The notes below the pieces were generated by a model. It saw only the letters and a program-made list of their open reading frames with translations. It did not search any database and was not told where the DNA came from. A stretch of DNA of 64,000 nt. It comes from Mycolicibacterium rutilum (GTDB taxonomy: Bacteria > Actinomycetota > Actinomycetes > Mycobacteriales > Mycobacteriaceae). Made by a program: the position numbers and the translations under genes. Every line of letters begins with the position of its first letter. Position 1 is the first letter of the stretch. Shown piece after piece: positions 42,872 through 50,134 of the stretch. The stretch is taken from contig NZ_LT629971.1 in the NCBI RefSeq assembly GCF_900108565.1, forward strand, positions 5,084,001 to 5,148,000. The letters run 5' to 3'.

Positions 42872-43066
42872 ATGGCTGCCGTGTGCGATATCTGCGGGAA
42901 GGGCCCCGGCTTCGGCAAGTCGGTCTCGCACTCCCATCGCCGGACCAGCCGTCGGTGGAATCCCAACATCCAGACCGTCCGCGCCGTGACCCGCCCCGGC
43001 GGCAACAAGCAGCGGATGAACGTCTGCACGTCGTGCCTCAAGGCCGGCAAGGTCTCCCGCGGCTGA
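42872..43066 (+). CDS. rpmB: 50S ribosomal protein L28, zinc-binding form
   Basis: The 64-residue L28 has two CxxC pairs (CDIC near residue 5 and CTSC near 51), so it is the zinc-containing (C+) form. The core SHSHRRTSRRWNPNIQTVRA is typical. GGAG lies 8 bases before the ATG. Mycobacteria also carry zinc-independent L28 copies elsewhere that replace this form in zinc shortage; that is family knowledge, not seen here. Confidence 0.95.
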   Translation: MAAVCDICGKGPGFGKSVSHSHRRTSRRWNPNIQTVRAVTRPGGNKQRMNVCTSCLKAGKVSRG

Positions 43067-43126
43067 CGCCCGCGAGCATTCCGCGCTGAGCGTTTAGCAC
43101 CGTCGGCGCCGGGGAAGCCCGCGCGC

Positions 43127-43471
43127 ATGACGGCTCATCGAGCACGACCCACCCTGTTCGCGTTGGCTTCCGGTGCTGCGCTGGCGTCGCTGTTGGTCGC
43201 CTGCGGCGACGACTCCGGCGGCGATGGCACCACCACCTCGTCGACCACCGAGACGACGTCGGTCACCACGTCGGTCGAGGTGACGGTGTCGCCCAGCGCG
43301 CCCGAGACCACCCCCGCGGCGCCCGAATCGCCGGCGCCCACCACCGACGGTGACGGCACCGTCCAGGTGCCGGTACCCGACATCCCGTCGCCGCCGGCCA
43401 TCCCGTCGCCGCCGGCGATCCCCTCGCCTCCGCCGATCCCGTCCCCGCCGCCGATCCCGGGCGTCGGTTAA
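43127..43471 (+). CDS. Small proline-rich lipoprotein
   Basis: The 114-residue protein has a signal peptide with a lipobox ASLLVAC, placing the lipidated Cys at about residue 26. A low-complexity mature region follows: first Thr/Ser-rich, then Pro-rich with four tandem IPSPP units near the C-terminus. No enzymatic domain is present. It may act as a cell-wall spacer or be secreted. The shared-stop arrangement with the convergent ung gene (TTAA) supports the annotated end. Function unknown. Confidence 0.75.
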   Translation: MTAHRARPTLFALASGAALASLLVACGDDSGGDGTTTSSTTETTSVTTSVEVTVSPSAPETTPAAPESPAPTTDGDGTVQVPVPDIPSPPAIPSPPAIPSPPPIPSPPPIPGVG

Positions 43472-44181
43472 ACAGCGTCCTCGCGCTGGTCTTCGCGTGA
43501 GGGCAGCCGCCAGTCGATCGGTTCGGCGCCCATCTTCTCGAGCAGTTCGTTGGCGCGGCTGAACGGCCGCGATCCGAAGAACCCGCGCGACGCCGACAGC
43601 GGCGACGGATGCGGCGACTCGATCGCCACGCAGTCGGCGCCGTCGAGCATCGGCTTCAGCGTCGACGCGTCCCGGCCCCACAGCACCGCGACCAACGGCT
43701 GCTTCCTGGCAACGAGCGCGCGGATCGCGCATTCGGTGACGGCCTCCCAGCCCTTGCCGCGGTGCGACGCCGGGCTGCCCGGCCGAACGGTGAGCACCCT
43801 GTTGAGCAGCATCACCCCGCGCTCGGCCCACGGCGTCAGATCGCCGGTGGCCGGCGCGGGATGGCCGAGGTCACTGGCGTACTCCTTGAAGATGTTGTCC
43901 AGGCTGCGCGGCAGAGGGCGCACCTCCGGCGCCACCGAGAAACTGAGTCCCACCGCGTGTCCCGGCGTCGGGTAGGGATCCTGGCCGACGATCAGCACCC
44001 GCACCCGCTCCAACGGAAACGTGAACGCGCGCAGCACATTCTGACCGGCGGGCAGATAGGTGTGGCCCGCGGCGAGTTCGGCGCGCAAGAACTCACCCAT
44101 CTGCGCGACCTGGCCGGCGACCGGTTCGAGCGCCTGCGCCCAGCCGTCGTCGACGAGTTCGGTCAGCGGCCGCGCGGTCAT
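43468..44181 (-). CDS. ung: Uracil-DNA glycosylase
   Basis: Ung removes uracil from DNA to start base-excision repair. The 237-residue protein has the catalytic water-activating motif VGQDPYPTPGHAVGLSF (about 69-85), with Asp in GQDPY. The DNA-intercalating loop is HPSPLSASRGFFG. The ATG at 44181 is chosen because family similarity begins at MTARPLTELV; the frame extends 167 codons further into thiL antisense without similarity. It lies 44 bases downstream of thiL. Confidence 0.97.
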   Translation of the reverse strand: MTARPLTELVDDGWAQALEPVAGQVAQMGEFLRAELAAGHTYLPAGQNVLRAFTFPLERVRVLIVGQDPYPTPGHAVGLSFSVAPEVRPLPRSLDNIFKEYASDLGHPAPATGDLTPWAERGVMLLNRVLTVRPGSPASHRGKGWEAVTECAIRALVARKQPLVAVLWGRDASTLKPMLDGADCVAIESPHPSPLSASRGFFGSRPFSRANELLEKMGAEPIDWRLPSREDQREDAV

Positions 44182-44225
44182 CGATGTCCTTCGGTCGTCG
44201 CGGAAGTCACGAGTCGCCACCCTAG

Positions 44226-45185
44226 CTAGTCGAAGGACTGCCAGCCGGGATTCCCCTGCCACGCCGCGTCGTCGACGAGCACCCGCGGCGGTCCGTCGAG
44301 CACCCGGCCGATCGGTGTCCACCCGTTCGGCGGCGCCTGAGGGAACGTCGCGACCAGCGCGTGGTCCTCCCCGCCGCCGAGCACCCACGCCATCGGGTCG
44401 ACGTCGAGCGCGGCCGCGGCCTCGGCCAGCGCGTCGCGGTCGGCGGACAGCGCATCGGTTCGCAACCCGATGCCCACGCCCGAACCGTCGGCGATGTGCC
44501 CGAGGTCGGCGAGCAACCCGTCGGACACATCGGTCATCGCGGTCGCGCCGGCGTCGGCGGCGACGCGGCCCTGCCCGTATGGCGGCTCCGGCACGAGATG
44601 GCGGCCGAGCAGACCGTCGAACCGCTCGATCCCGTTGTGCCACAACGCATATCCGGCAGCTGAGCGGCCCAGCTCGCCGCACACCGCGACGGTGTCACCG
44701 GGTCGCGCGCCCGTGCGGCGCACCGGTTCGCGCCCGTCGAGATCGCCGAGCACGGTCACCGAGATGACCCACTGCGGGGCGCTGACCAGATCACCGCCGA
44801 TGATCCCCGCGCCCAGCAGTCCGGCCTCGTGCCACATGCCGTCAGCCAACTCCAGCGCCAGGTCCGCCGAGGTGTCGGCGGGCGCGCCAAACGCCACCAC
44901 GAACGCCGTCGCACGCGCTCCCATCGCCTCGACATCCGCGGCGTTCTGCGCGATCGACTTGCGCCCCACCTGATGTGGCGTCGACCAGTCGAGGCGAAAG
45001 TGGCGGTCCTGCACGAGCATGTCGGTCGAGACCACGGTCCGGCCGTCGGCCGCACGCAACACCGCCGCGTCGTCACCGGGCCCCACCGCGACGGCGTCGG
45101 GCTGGCGCCTGCCGGCGACCAACCGCTCGATCACGGCGAACTCGCCGACCTCGGCCAAGCTCTCGCCGGCGTCGTCGGTCGCCAT
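44226..45185 (-). CDS. thiL: Thiamine-monophosphate kinase
   Basis: ThiL phosphorylates thiamine monophosphate to thiamine diphosphate, the last step of cofactor synthesis. The 319-residue protein shows AIR-synthase-family motifs: GPGDDAAVLR (about 36-45), STDMLVQDRHFRLDW, and DVSDGLLADLGHIA (about 210-223). AGGAGGTGAC precedes the ATG. It is followed by ung on the same strand. Confidence 0.96.
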   Translation of the reverse strand: MATDDAGESLAEVGEFAVIERLVAGRRQPDAVAVGPGDDAAVLRAADGRTVVSTDMLVQDRHFRLDWSTPHQVGRKSIAQNAADVEAMGARATAFVVAFGAPADTSADLALELADGMWHEAGLLGAGIIGGDLVSAPQWVISVTVLGDLDGREPVRRTGARPGDTVAVCGELGRSAAGYALWHNGIERFDGLLGRHLVPEPPYGQGRVAADAGATAMTDVSDGLLADLGHIADGSGVGIGLRTDALSADRDALAEAAAALDVDPMAWVLGGGEDHALVATFPQAPPNGWTPIGRVLDGPPRVLVDDAAWQGNPGWQSFD

Positions 45186-45282
45186 GTCACCTCCTGACTC
45201 CGCGCCATGAACCCCGGACGGACCTGCGGTACGTTAAGCCCCTGCGGCGTGGAGTCTATGCAGCGCCAGGGAGGAACTACGG

Positions 45283-45525
45283 GTGGTCGAGGCTTTCATG
45301 CTGATTCAGACCGAGGTGGGCCGCGCCGAGGTCATCGCGAACCAGCTCGCCGCGCTGCCGGGAGTGCTGTCGGCCGAATACGTCACCGGCCCCTACGACG
45401 TCGTGGTCCGCATCGGCGCCGACTCGCTCGAGGAGATGACGGCCTCCGTCGTGCCCGCGGTGCAGCAGGTGACAGGAATCACCCGCACCCTGACCTGTCC
45501 GATCGCCAACGGAGCGCATCCCTAG
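45283..45525 (+). CDS. Lrp/AsnC-type RAM-domain protein
   Basis: This 80-residue protein is a stand-alone RAM (ligand-binding) domain with no helix-turn-helix. Recognisable are VEAFMLIQTEVGRAE at the N-terminus and the glycine-centred turn TGPYDVVVRIGADS. Such SARD proteins bind amino acids or modify larger Lrp regulators. The start is a GTG at 45283 with GGAGG upstream. It is divergent from thiL, 97 bases away, and followed 10 bases later by the DUF3515 gene. Confidence 0.85.
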   Translation: MVEAFMLIQTEVGRAEVIANQLAALPGVLSAEYVTGPYDVVVRIGADSLEEMTASVVPAVQQVTGITRTLTCPIANGAHP

Positions 45526-45535
45526 AGTTGGATCC

Positions 45536-46105
45536 GTGCACGACGACACGGACACCGACACCGACGGGCCGCCGCGAACCCTGCTGATCGCCGCCGTAGT
45601 GGTGGCCGTCGCGGCTGTCGTCGTGCTCCTCGTGATCGCCGTCGCGCGCCAGCGGCCCGTCCCGACGCAGCCGGTCCCGCTCGTGGGCATCCCGGCGCCG
45701 CAGGCGAGCAGTCCCGACTGCGCCGCCGTCCTCGATGCACTGCCTGCCGAACTCGGCGACAGCACCCGCGCGCCGCTGGCCGAACCGGCACCGCCCGCCG
45801 CGGCGGCGTGGCGCTCCGGCGAGCAGGACGAGGCGATCGTCTTGCGGTGCGGGGTGGACCGGCCCGCGGAGTTCGTGGTCGGCGCGCCCGTGCAGGCGGT
45901 CGACGACGTGCAGTGGTTCCGGGTCGGAGAGGCGGGCATCGCCGACCCGGGCGCCGGGCGCAGCACCTGGTACGCCGTCGACCGCGGTGTCTATCTGGCG
46001 CTGACGCTGCCGCAGGGTTCCGGACCCACGCCGATCCAGCAGATCTCCGACGTGATCGCGAAAACGTTGCCCGCCAAGCCCGTCGAGCCGGCACCGGTCG
46101 GCTAG
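45536..46105 (+). CDS. DUF3515 membrane-anchored protein (Rv2980-like)
   Basis: The 189-residue protein has an acidic start (HDDTDTDTDGPP) and one transmembrane helix (about 16-38). An extracytoplasmic domain follows with a cysteine pair (SSPDCAAVLDAL and VLRCGVDRP) that may form a disulphide. It is an actinobacterial family of unknown function. The start is a GTG at 45536. Its TAG stop overlaps that of the convergent ddl gene by 4 bases. Confidence 0.85.
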   Translation: MHDDTDTDTDGPPRTLLIAAVVVAVAAVVVLLVIAVARQRPVPTQPVPLVGIPAPQASSPDCAAVLDALPAELGDSTRAPLAEPAPPAAAAWRSGEQDEAIVLRCGVDRPAEFVVGAPVQAVDDVQWFRVGEAGIADPGAGRSTWYAVDRGVYLALTLPQGSGPTPIQQISDVIAKTLPAKPVEPAPVG

Positions 46106-47226
46106 CGCAGCCCGGTGCCCCGCTTCAGCGCGGTCTCGACCATCGTCGCCAGCAGCGTCGGATAGTCGACACCGCTGGCCGCCCACATCCGCGGGTACAT
46201 CGAGATGGTGGTGAAACCCGGCATCGTGTTGATCTCGTTGATCACCGGGCCGTCCTCGGTGAGGAAGAAGTCCACCCGCGCCAGGCCCTGACAGTCGATC
46301 GCGTTGAACGCGCGAATCGCCAACTGCCGCACCGTATCTGCGACGTCATCGTCGACCTTGGCGGGCACGTCGAGCTCGGCGGCGTCGTCGAGGTACTTGG
46401 TGGCGAAGTCGTAGAACCCGTCCTCGCGGCCCCGCACACCGGCGACCCGGATCTCGCCGACGGTGCTGGCTTCGATTCGGCCGTCGGGGAATTCGAGCAC
46501 CCCGCATTCGAGTTCGCGTCCCGGCACCGCGGCCTCGACGATGACCTTGGGGTCGTGGCGGCGGGCCGACTCGATCGCGGCGGGCAGCCGATCCCAGGCG
46601 GTGACCCGGCTGACGCCGATCGAGGAGCCGCCGCGCGCGGGCTTGACGAACACCGGCAGGCCCAGCCGCTCGCGCTCGTCGAGGCTCAGCGTCTCCGTGC
46701 GGGGCCGCAGCACCACCTGGTCCCCGATCGGGAGGCCCTCGGCCGCCAGCAGCTTCTTGGTGAACTCCTTGTCCATGCCGGACGCGCTGGCCAGCACCCC
46801 GGCGCCGACGTAGGGCACGCCGGCCAGTTCGAGCAGACCCTGAATTGTGCCGTCCTCGCCGTAGGGCCCGTGCAGTACCGGAAACACCACATCGACGGCG
46901 CCCAGCAGCCGGCCCGCACCCTGCCCGAGCGACAACAGCTGCCCGCCGCGGCCGGGGTCGGCGGCCAGCGCCAGTTCGGTGCCCGATTCCGGGGTCACCT
47001 CGGGCAGCCGGCCGTCGGTGATCGCCATGGTGTCCGGTTGCGCGTCGGTGAGCATCCAAGCCCCGCCGGGGGTGATACCGACGGCGACCACGTCGAAGCG
47101 CTCGGGATCGAGGTTGCGCAGGATGCTGCCTGCGGAGACGCAGGAGATCGCGTGCTCGGAGCTGCGTCCGCCGTAGACGACGGCGACCCGGACGCGACCC
47201 GAGCCGGAATCAGGGCGGGCAGTCAC
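46102..47226 (-). CDS. ddlA: D-alanine--D-alanine ligase
   Basis: Ddl joins two D-alanines for peptidoglycan and is the target of D-cycloserine. The 374-residue protein has the N-terminal motif VAVVYGGRSSEHAISCVSA (about 14-32), the ATP-grasp region VKPARGGSSIGVSRV and the catalytic tail LARVDFFL...VINEINTMPGFT. The start is a GTG at 47226. A trans-sulfuration enzyme gene and gpsA lie upstream on the same strand. Confidence 0.97.
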   Translation of the reverse strand: MTARPDSGSGRVRVAVVYGGRSSEHAISCVSAGSILRNLDPERFDVVAVGITPGGAWMLTDAQPDTMAITDGRLPEVTPESGTELALAADPGRGGQLLSLGQGAGRLLGAVDVVFPVLHGPYGEDGTIQGLLELAGVPYVGAGVLASASGMDKEFTKKLLAAEGLPIGDQVVLRPRTETLSLDERERLGLPVFVKPARGGSSIGVSRVTAWDRLPAAIESARRHDPKVIVEAAVPGRELECGVLEFPDGRIEASTVGEIRVAGVRGREDGFYDFATKYLDDAAELDVPAKVDDDVADTVRQLAIRAFNAIDCQGLARVDFFLTEDGPVINEINTMPGFTTISMYPRMWAASGVDYPTLLATMVETALKRGTGLR

Positions 47227-47287
47227 AATCTGGAGAGGCTACCGTCCGGTCCCGCGCCGAGTCGTCCCGGATTTCTGACCTGCGCGT

Positions 47288-48391
47288 TCAGGACAGCGCC
47301 TGCTCGACGTCGGCGACCAGGTCGTCGGTGTCCTCGATGCCCAGCGAGATCCGCGCGAAACCGTCACCGACCGCGTCGCCCCAGCGGGCCCGCCGGTCCA
47401 CCGAGGTGTGGATGCCGCCGAAGCTGGTCGAGGCCACCAGCAGCGCGCTGCGCCGCACCAGCGCGTCGACCGCGGCCGCGTCGGCCAACTCGACCGCGAT
47501 CAACCCGCCGAACCGCTTCATCTGCGCGCGTGCCACAGCGTGGGCCGGGTCGTCGGGCAGCCCGGGATAGCGCACCGAGCGCACCGCCGGGTGTGTGTGC
47601 AACATCACCGCCAGCGCGGCGGCGTTCTGGCACTGCCGCTCGAACCGCAGACCGGCCGTGCCCAGGCTGCGCAGCACCAGCCACGCCTCGAACGCACCGA
47701 GCACCGCACCCGCCAGCAGCCGCTCGCGGGTCAGGGCCGTCATCAGATCGGTGCGACTGCTCGCGACGTAGCCGGCGACGAGGTCGCTGTGGCCCGACAG
47801 CGACTTGGTGGCGCTGGCCACCACCACGTCGGCGCCCAGCGACAGCGGTTGCTGACCGAGCGGGGTCGCGGTGGTGTTGTCGACGACCAGGGTCGCGCCG
47901 CGGCGCCGGCACTGCATGGCTAGCCGGTACAGGTCGACGACGTCGAGGCCCGGGTTGGCCGGGCTCTCGGCGAGGATCACGTCGGCGTCGGCCGACGCCT
48001 CACACATCTGCGCGCTGGTCGCTTCGATGACCGTGACGCCCTGGGCGGCAAGGTATTCCGATGCGTACTGGCGGACCTGGTAGTAGCCGTCGGCCGGGAC
48101 GACGAGGGTGCTGCCCGGCTTGGCCAGCACCCGCAGCACCGCGGTGATGGCGGCCATCCCGGACGCGAACGCCAGCGCGGCGGTCGCGCCCTCGAGTTCG
48201 GCCAGCGCCGACTCCAGTTGCCGCCAGGTCGGGTTCGAGCTGCGCCCGTAGGTGTCCAGCTCGGCGGACTCGTCCTGCGACAGGTGGAAGGTCGCGGCCG
48301 AGACCGGCTGCGGGGCCACCGGCGCACCCGGGACATGTTCGGAGGCAACGGCTTTGACGCTGCGAGTGGAGTCGCCGTACTGACCGTCCAT
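47288..48391 (-). CDS. PLP-dependent trans-sulfuration-family enzyme
   Basis: The 367-residue protein is in the Cys/Met-metabolism PLP family (cystathionine gamma-synthase/gamma-lyase, methionine gamma-lyase). The PLP lysine is in SATKSLSGHSDLVAG (about 195-209), the aromatic stacking residue is in PADGYYQVRQ, and the Asp contacting the pyridine nitrogen is in VVDNTTATP. It is more divergent than MetB, so cystathionine gamma-lyase-type is a safe general label. The N-terminus VSAATFHLSQD replaces the usual substrate loop. It lies 3 bases after gpsA and 61 bases before ddl, a position empty in M. tuberculosis. Confidence 0.87.
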   Translation of the reverse strand: MDGQYGDSTRSVKAVASEHVPGAPVAPQPVSAATFHLSQDESAELDTYGRSSNPTWRQLESALAELEGATAALAFASGMAAITAVLRVLAKPGSTLVVPADGYYQVRQYASEYLAAQGVTVIEATSAQMCEASADADVILAESPANPGLDVVDLYRLAMQCRRRGATLVVDNTTATPLGQQPLSLGADVVVASATKSLSGHSDLVAGYVASSRTDLMTALTRERLLAGAVLGAFEAWLVLRSLGTAGLRFERQCQNAAALAVMLHTHPAVRSVRYPGLPDDPAHAVARAQMKRFGGLIAVELADAAAVDALVRRSALLVASTSFGGIHTSVDRRARWGDAVGDGFARISLGIEDTDDLVADVEQALS

Positions 48392-48394
48392 CGG

Positions 48395-49393
48395 TCACTC
48401 CGGCTTGGTGCTGCGCCCGAGGAGCAGGGCGACGGCCTCGTGCACCGACAGACCCTTGTGACACACCCGCACGACCGCGTCGGTCAGCGGCATCTCGACG
48501 TCGTAACTGGCGGCCAGCGCCAGCACCGACTGACACGACGCCACCCCCTCAGCGACGTGGCCACCGGTCGCCTGCAGCGCGGATTCCATCGTCCCGCCGC
48601 GGCCGAGGCGCTCACCGAAGGCCCGGTTGCGCGAATGCGGCGAAGTGCAGGTGGCGACGAGGTCACCGACACCGGCCAGCCCCGCCAGGGTCGCGGGCTT
48701 GGCGCCCAACGCGATTCCCAGCCGCATGATCTCGGCCAGCCCGCGGGTGATGATCGCGGCCGCGGTGTTCTCCCCCAGACCGACGCCCGCCGCCATCCCG
48801 CAGGCCAGCGCGATCACGTTCTTGCAGGCCCCACCCACCTCCGCGCCGATCACGTCGGCGTTGGTGTACGGGCGCAGATAGCCGGTCGACAACGCACGCT
48901 GCAGCGCCACCGCTCGACCCGAGTCGCTGCATGCTACGACGGTCGCTGCGGGTTGCTCGTCGGCGACCTCGCTGGCCAGGTTGGGCCCGGTGACCACGGC
49001 CACCCGCGACGGGTCGGCGCCGGTGACTTGCACGATCACCTGGCTCATCCGCATCAGCGTGTCGAGTTCGATGCCCTTCGCGAGGCTGACCAGCGTGACG
49101 TCGTCACCGATCAGTCCCTTCCACTGTCCGAGGTTGGTGCGCAGCGTCTGCGCAGGAACCGCGAGTAGCACCGTGCACGCGCCGTCCAGCGCCTCGGCGG
49201 GATCACCGGTCGCGCGGATGGTCTTGGGAAGCTCGATGTCCTCGAGATATCCGGCATTGCGGTGGGTGTCGTTGATCTCCTCGGCCAACTCCGGGCGCCG
49301 TGTCCACAACCGGACGTCGTTGCCGGCGTCGGCGAGCACTTTGGCGAGCGAGGTTCCCCACGCTCCAGCGCCCATCACCGCTGCCTCGACCAC
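48395..49393 (-). CDS. gpsA: Glycerol-3-phosphate dehydrogenase (NAD(P)+)
   Basis: GpsA supplies glycerol-3-phosphate for phospholipids. The 332-residue protein has an N-terminal NAD-binding GAGAWGTSLA (about 8-17). The substrate domain has VGGACKNVIALACGMAAG with the catalytic Lys (about 183-200) and CTSPHSRNRAFGERLG. It corresponds to M. tuberculosis gpdA2 (Rv2982c). The start is a GTG at 49393, divergent from fbiD across 43 bases. Confidence 0.96.
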   Translation of the reverse strand: MVEAAVMGAGAWGTSLAKVLADAGNDVRLWTRRPELAEEINDTHRNAGYLEDIELPKTIRATGDPAEALDGACTVLLAVPAQTLRTNLGQWKGLIGDDVTLVSLAKGIELDTLMRMSQVIVQVTGADPSRVAVVTGPNLASEVADEQPAATVVACSDSGRAVALQRALSTGYLRPYTNADVIGAEVGGACKNVIALACGMAAGVGLGENTAAAIITRGLAEIMRLGIALGAKPATLAGLAGVGDLVATCTSPHSRNRAFGERLGRGGTMESALQATGGHVAEGVASCQSVLALAASYDVEMPLTDAVVRVCHKGLSVHEAVALLLGRSTKPE

Positions 49394-49436
49394 GCCATCA
49401 GACTATCGCGGGCCGTCGGCTGGCAGGATGACGCAC

Positions 49437-50081
49437 ATGAGCGGGTCACCCGAAGCCGACATCGGATTGGTGATCGCCGTCAAGCGCCTCGCGGACGCCA
49501 AGACGAGGCTGGCGCCGGCGTTCTCCGCCGCCCGCCGTGAACGACTCGTGCTGGCGATGCTCCTCGACACGATCAGCGCCGCGATCGCCGTCCCGGCGGT
49601 CCGCTCGATCACCGTCGTCACCCCCGATGATGCCGCCGCCGAGGCGGTGCGCCGGCTGGGCGCCCAAGTGTTCACCGACCCGACACCTGCCGGACACGGC
49701 GACCCGTTGAACAACGCAATCCTTGCCGCAGAACGGGAGATCCGTCGCCGGACCCCCAATATCGTTGTGCTGCAGGGTGATTTGCCCGCACTGCGAACCG
49801 ACGAGCTGAGCGCAGCCATCGCCGACGCCCGCTCGCATCCGCGCAGCTTCGTCGGTGACCGGCACGGCACCGGCACGTCGGCGTTGTTCGGTTTAGGGGT
49901 GGAACTTCACCCGCTGTTCGGCGCGGATTCCGCCGCGCGTCACCGGTCTTCCGGCGCCGTCGAACTCACCGGCGCATGGCCCGGACTGCGCTGCGACATC
50001 GACACTCCCGAGGACCTGTTGGCGGCGCGCGCACTGGGCGTCGGCGCGGCGACCACCGCCGCCGCCGACGCTGTGACCTGA
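49437..50081 (+). CDS. fbiD: Phosphoenolpyruvate guanylyltransferase (F420 synthesis)
   Basis: FbiD transfers GMP to phosphoenolpyruvate to make the activated precursor of coenzyme F420. The 214-residue protein has the nucleotidyltransferase start GLVIAVKRLADAKTRLAP (about 10-27), the metal-binding motif VLQGDLPALRTDEL and the product-site HRSSGAVELTGAWPGLRCDIDTP. I prefer the ATG at 49437 because it matches the M. tuberculosis start (MSG); another ATG 9 bases upstream is possible. The fbiA/fbiB partners are not in this window. Confidence 0.94.
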   Translation: MSGSPEADIGLVIAVKRLADAKTRLAPAFSAARRERLVLAMLLDTISAAIAVPAVRSITVVTPDDAAAEAVRRLGAQVFTDPTPAGHGDPLNNAILAAEREIRRRTPNIVVLQGDLPALRTDELSAAIADARSHPRSFVGDRHGTGTSALFGLGVELHPLFGADSAARHRSSGAVELTGAWPGLRCDIDTPEDLLAARALGVGAATTAAADAVT

Positions 50082-50134
50082 GGTCGCCGACCAACGCTGG
50101 CACGAGTGCCGGTGTTTAGGGAATCATCTGAGGC

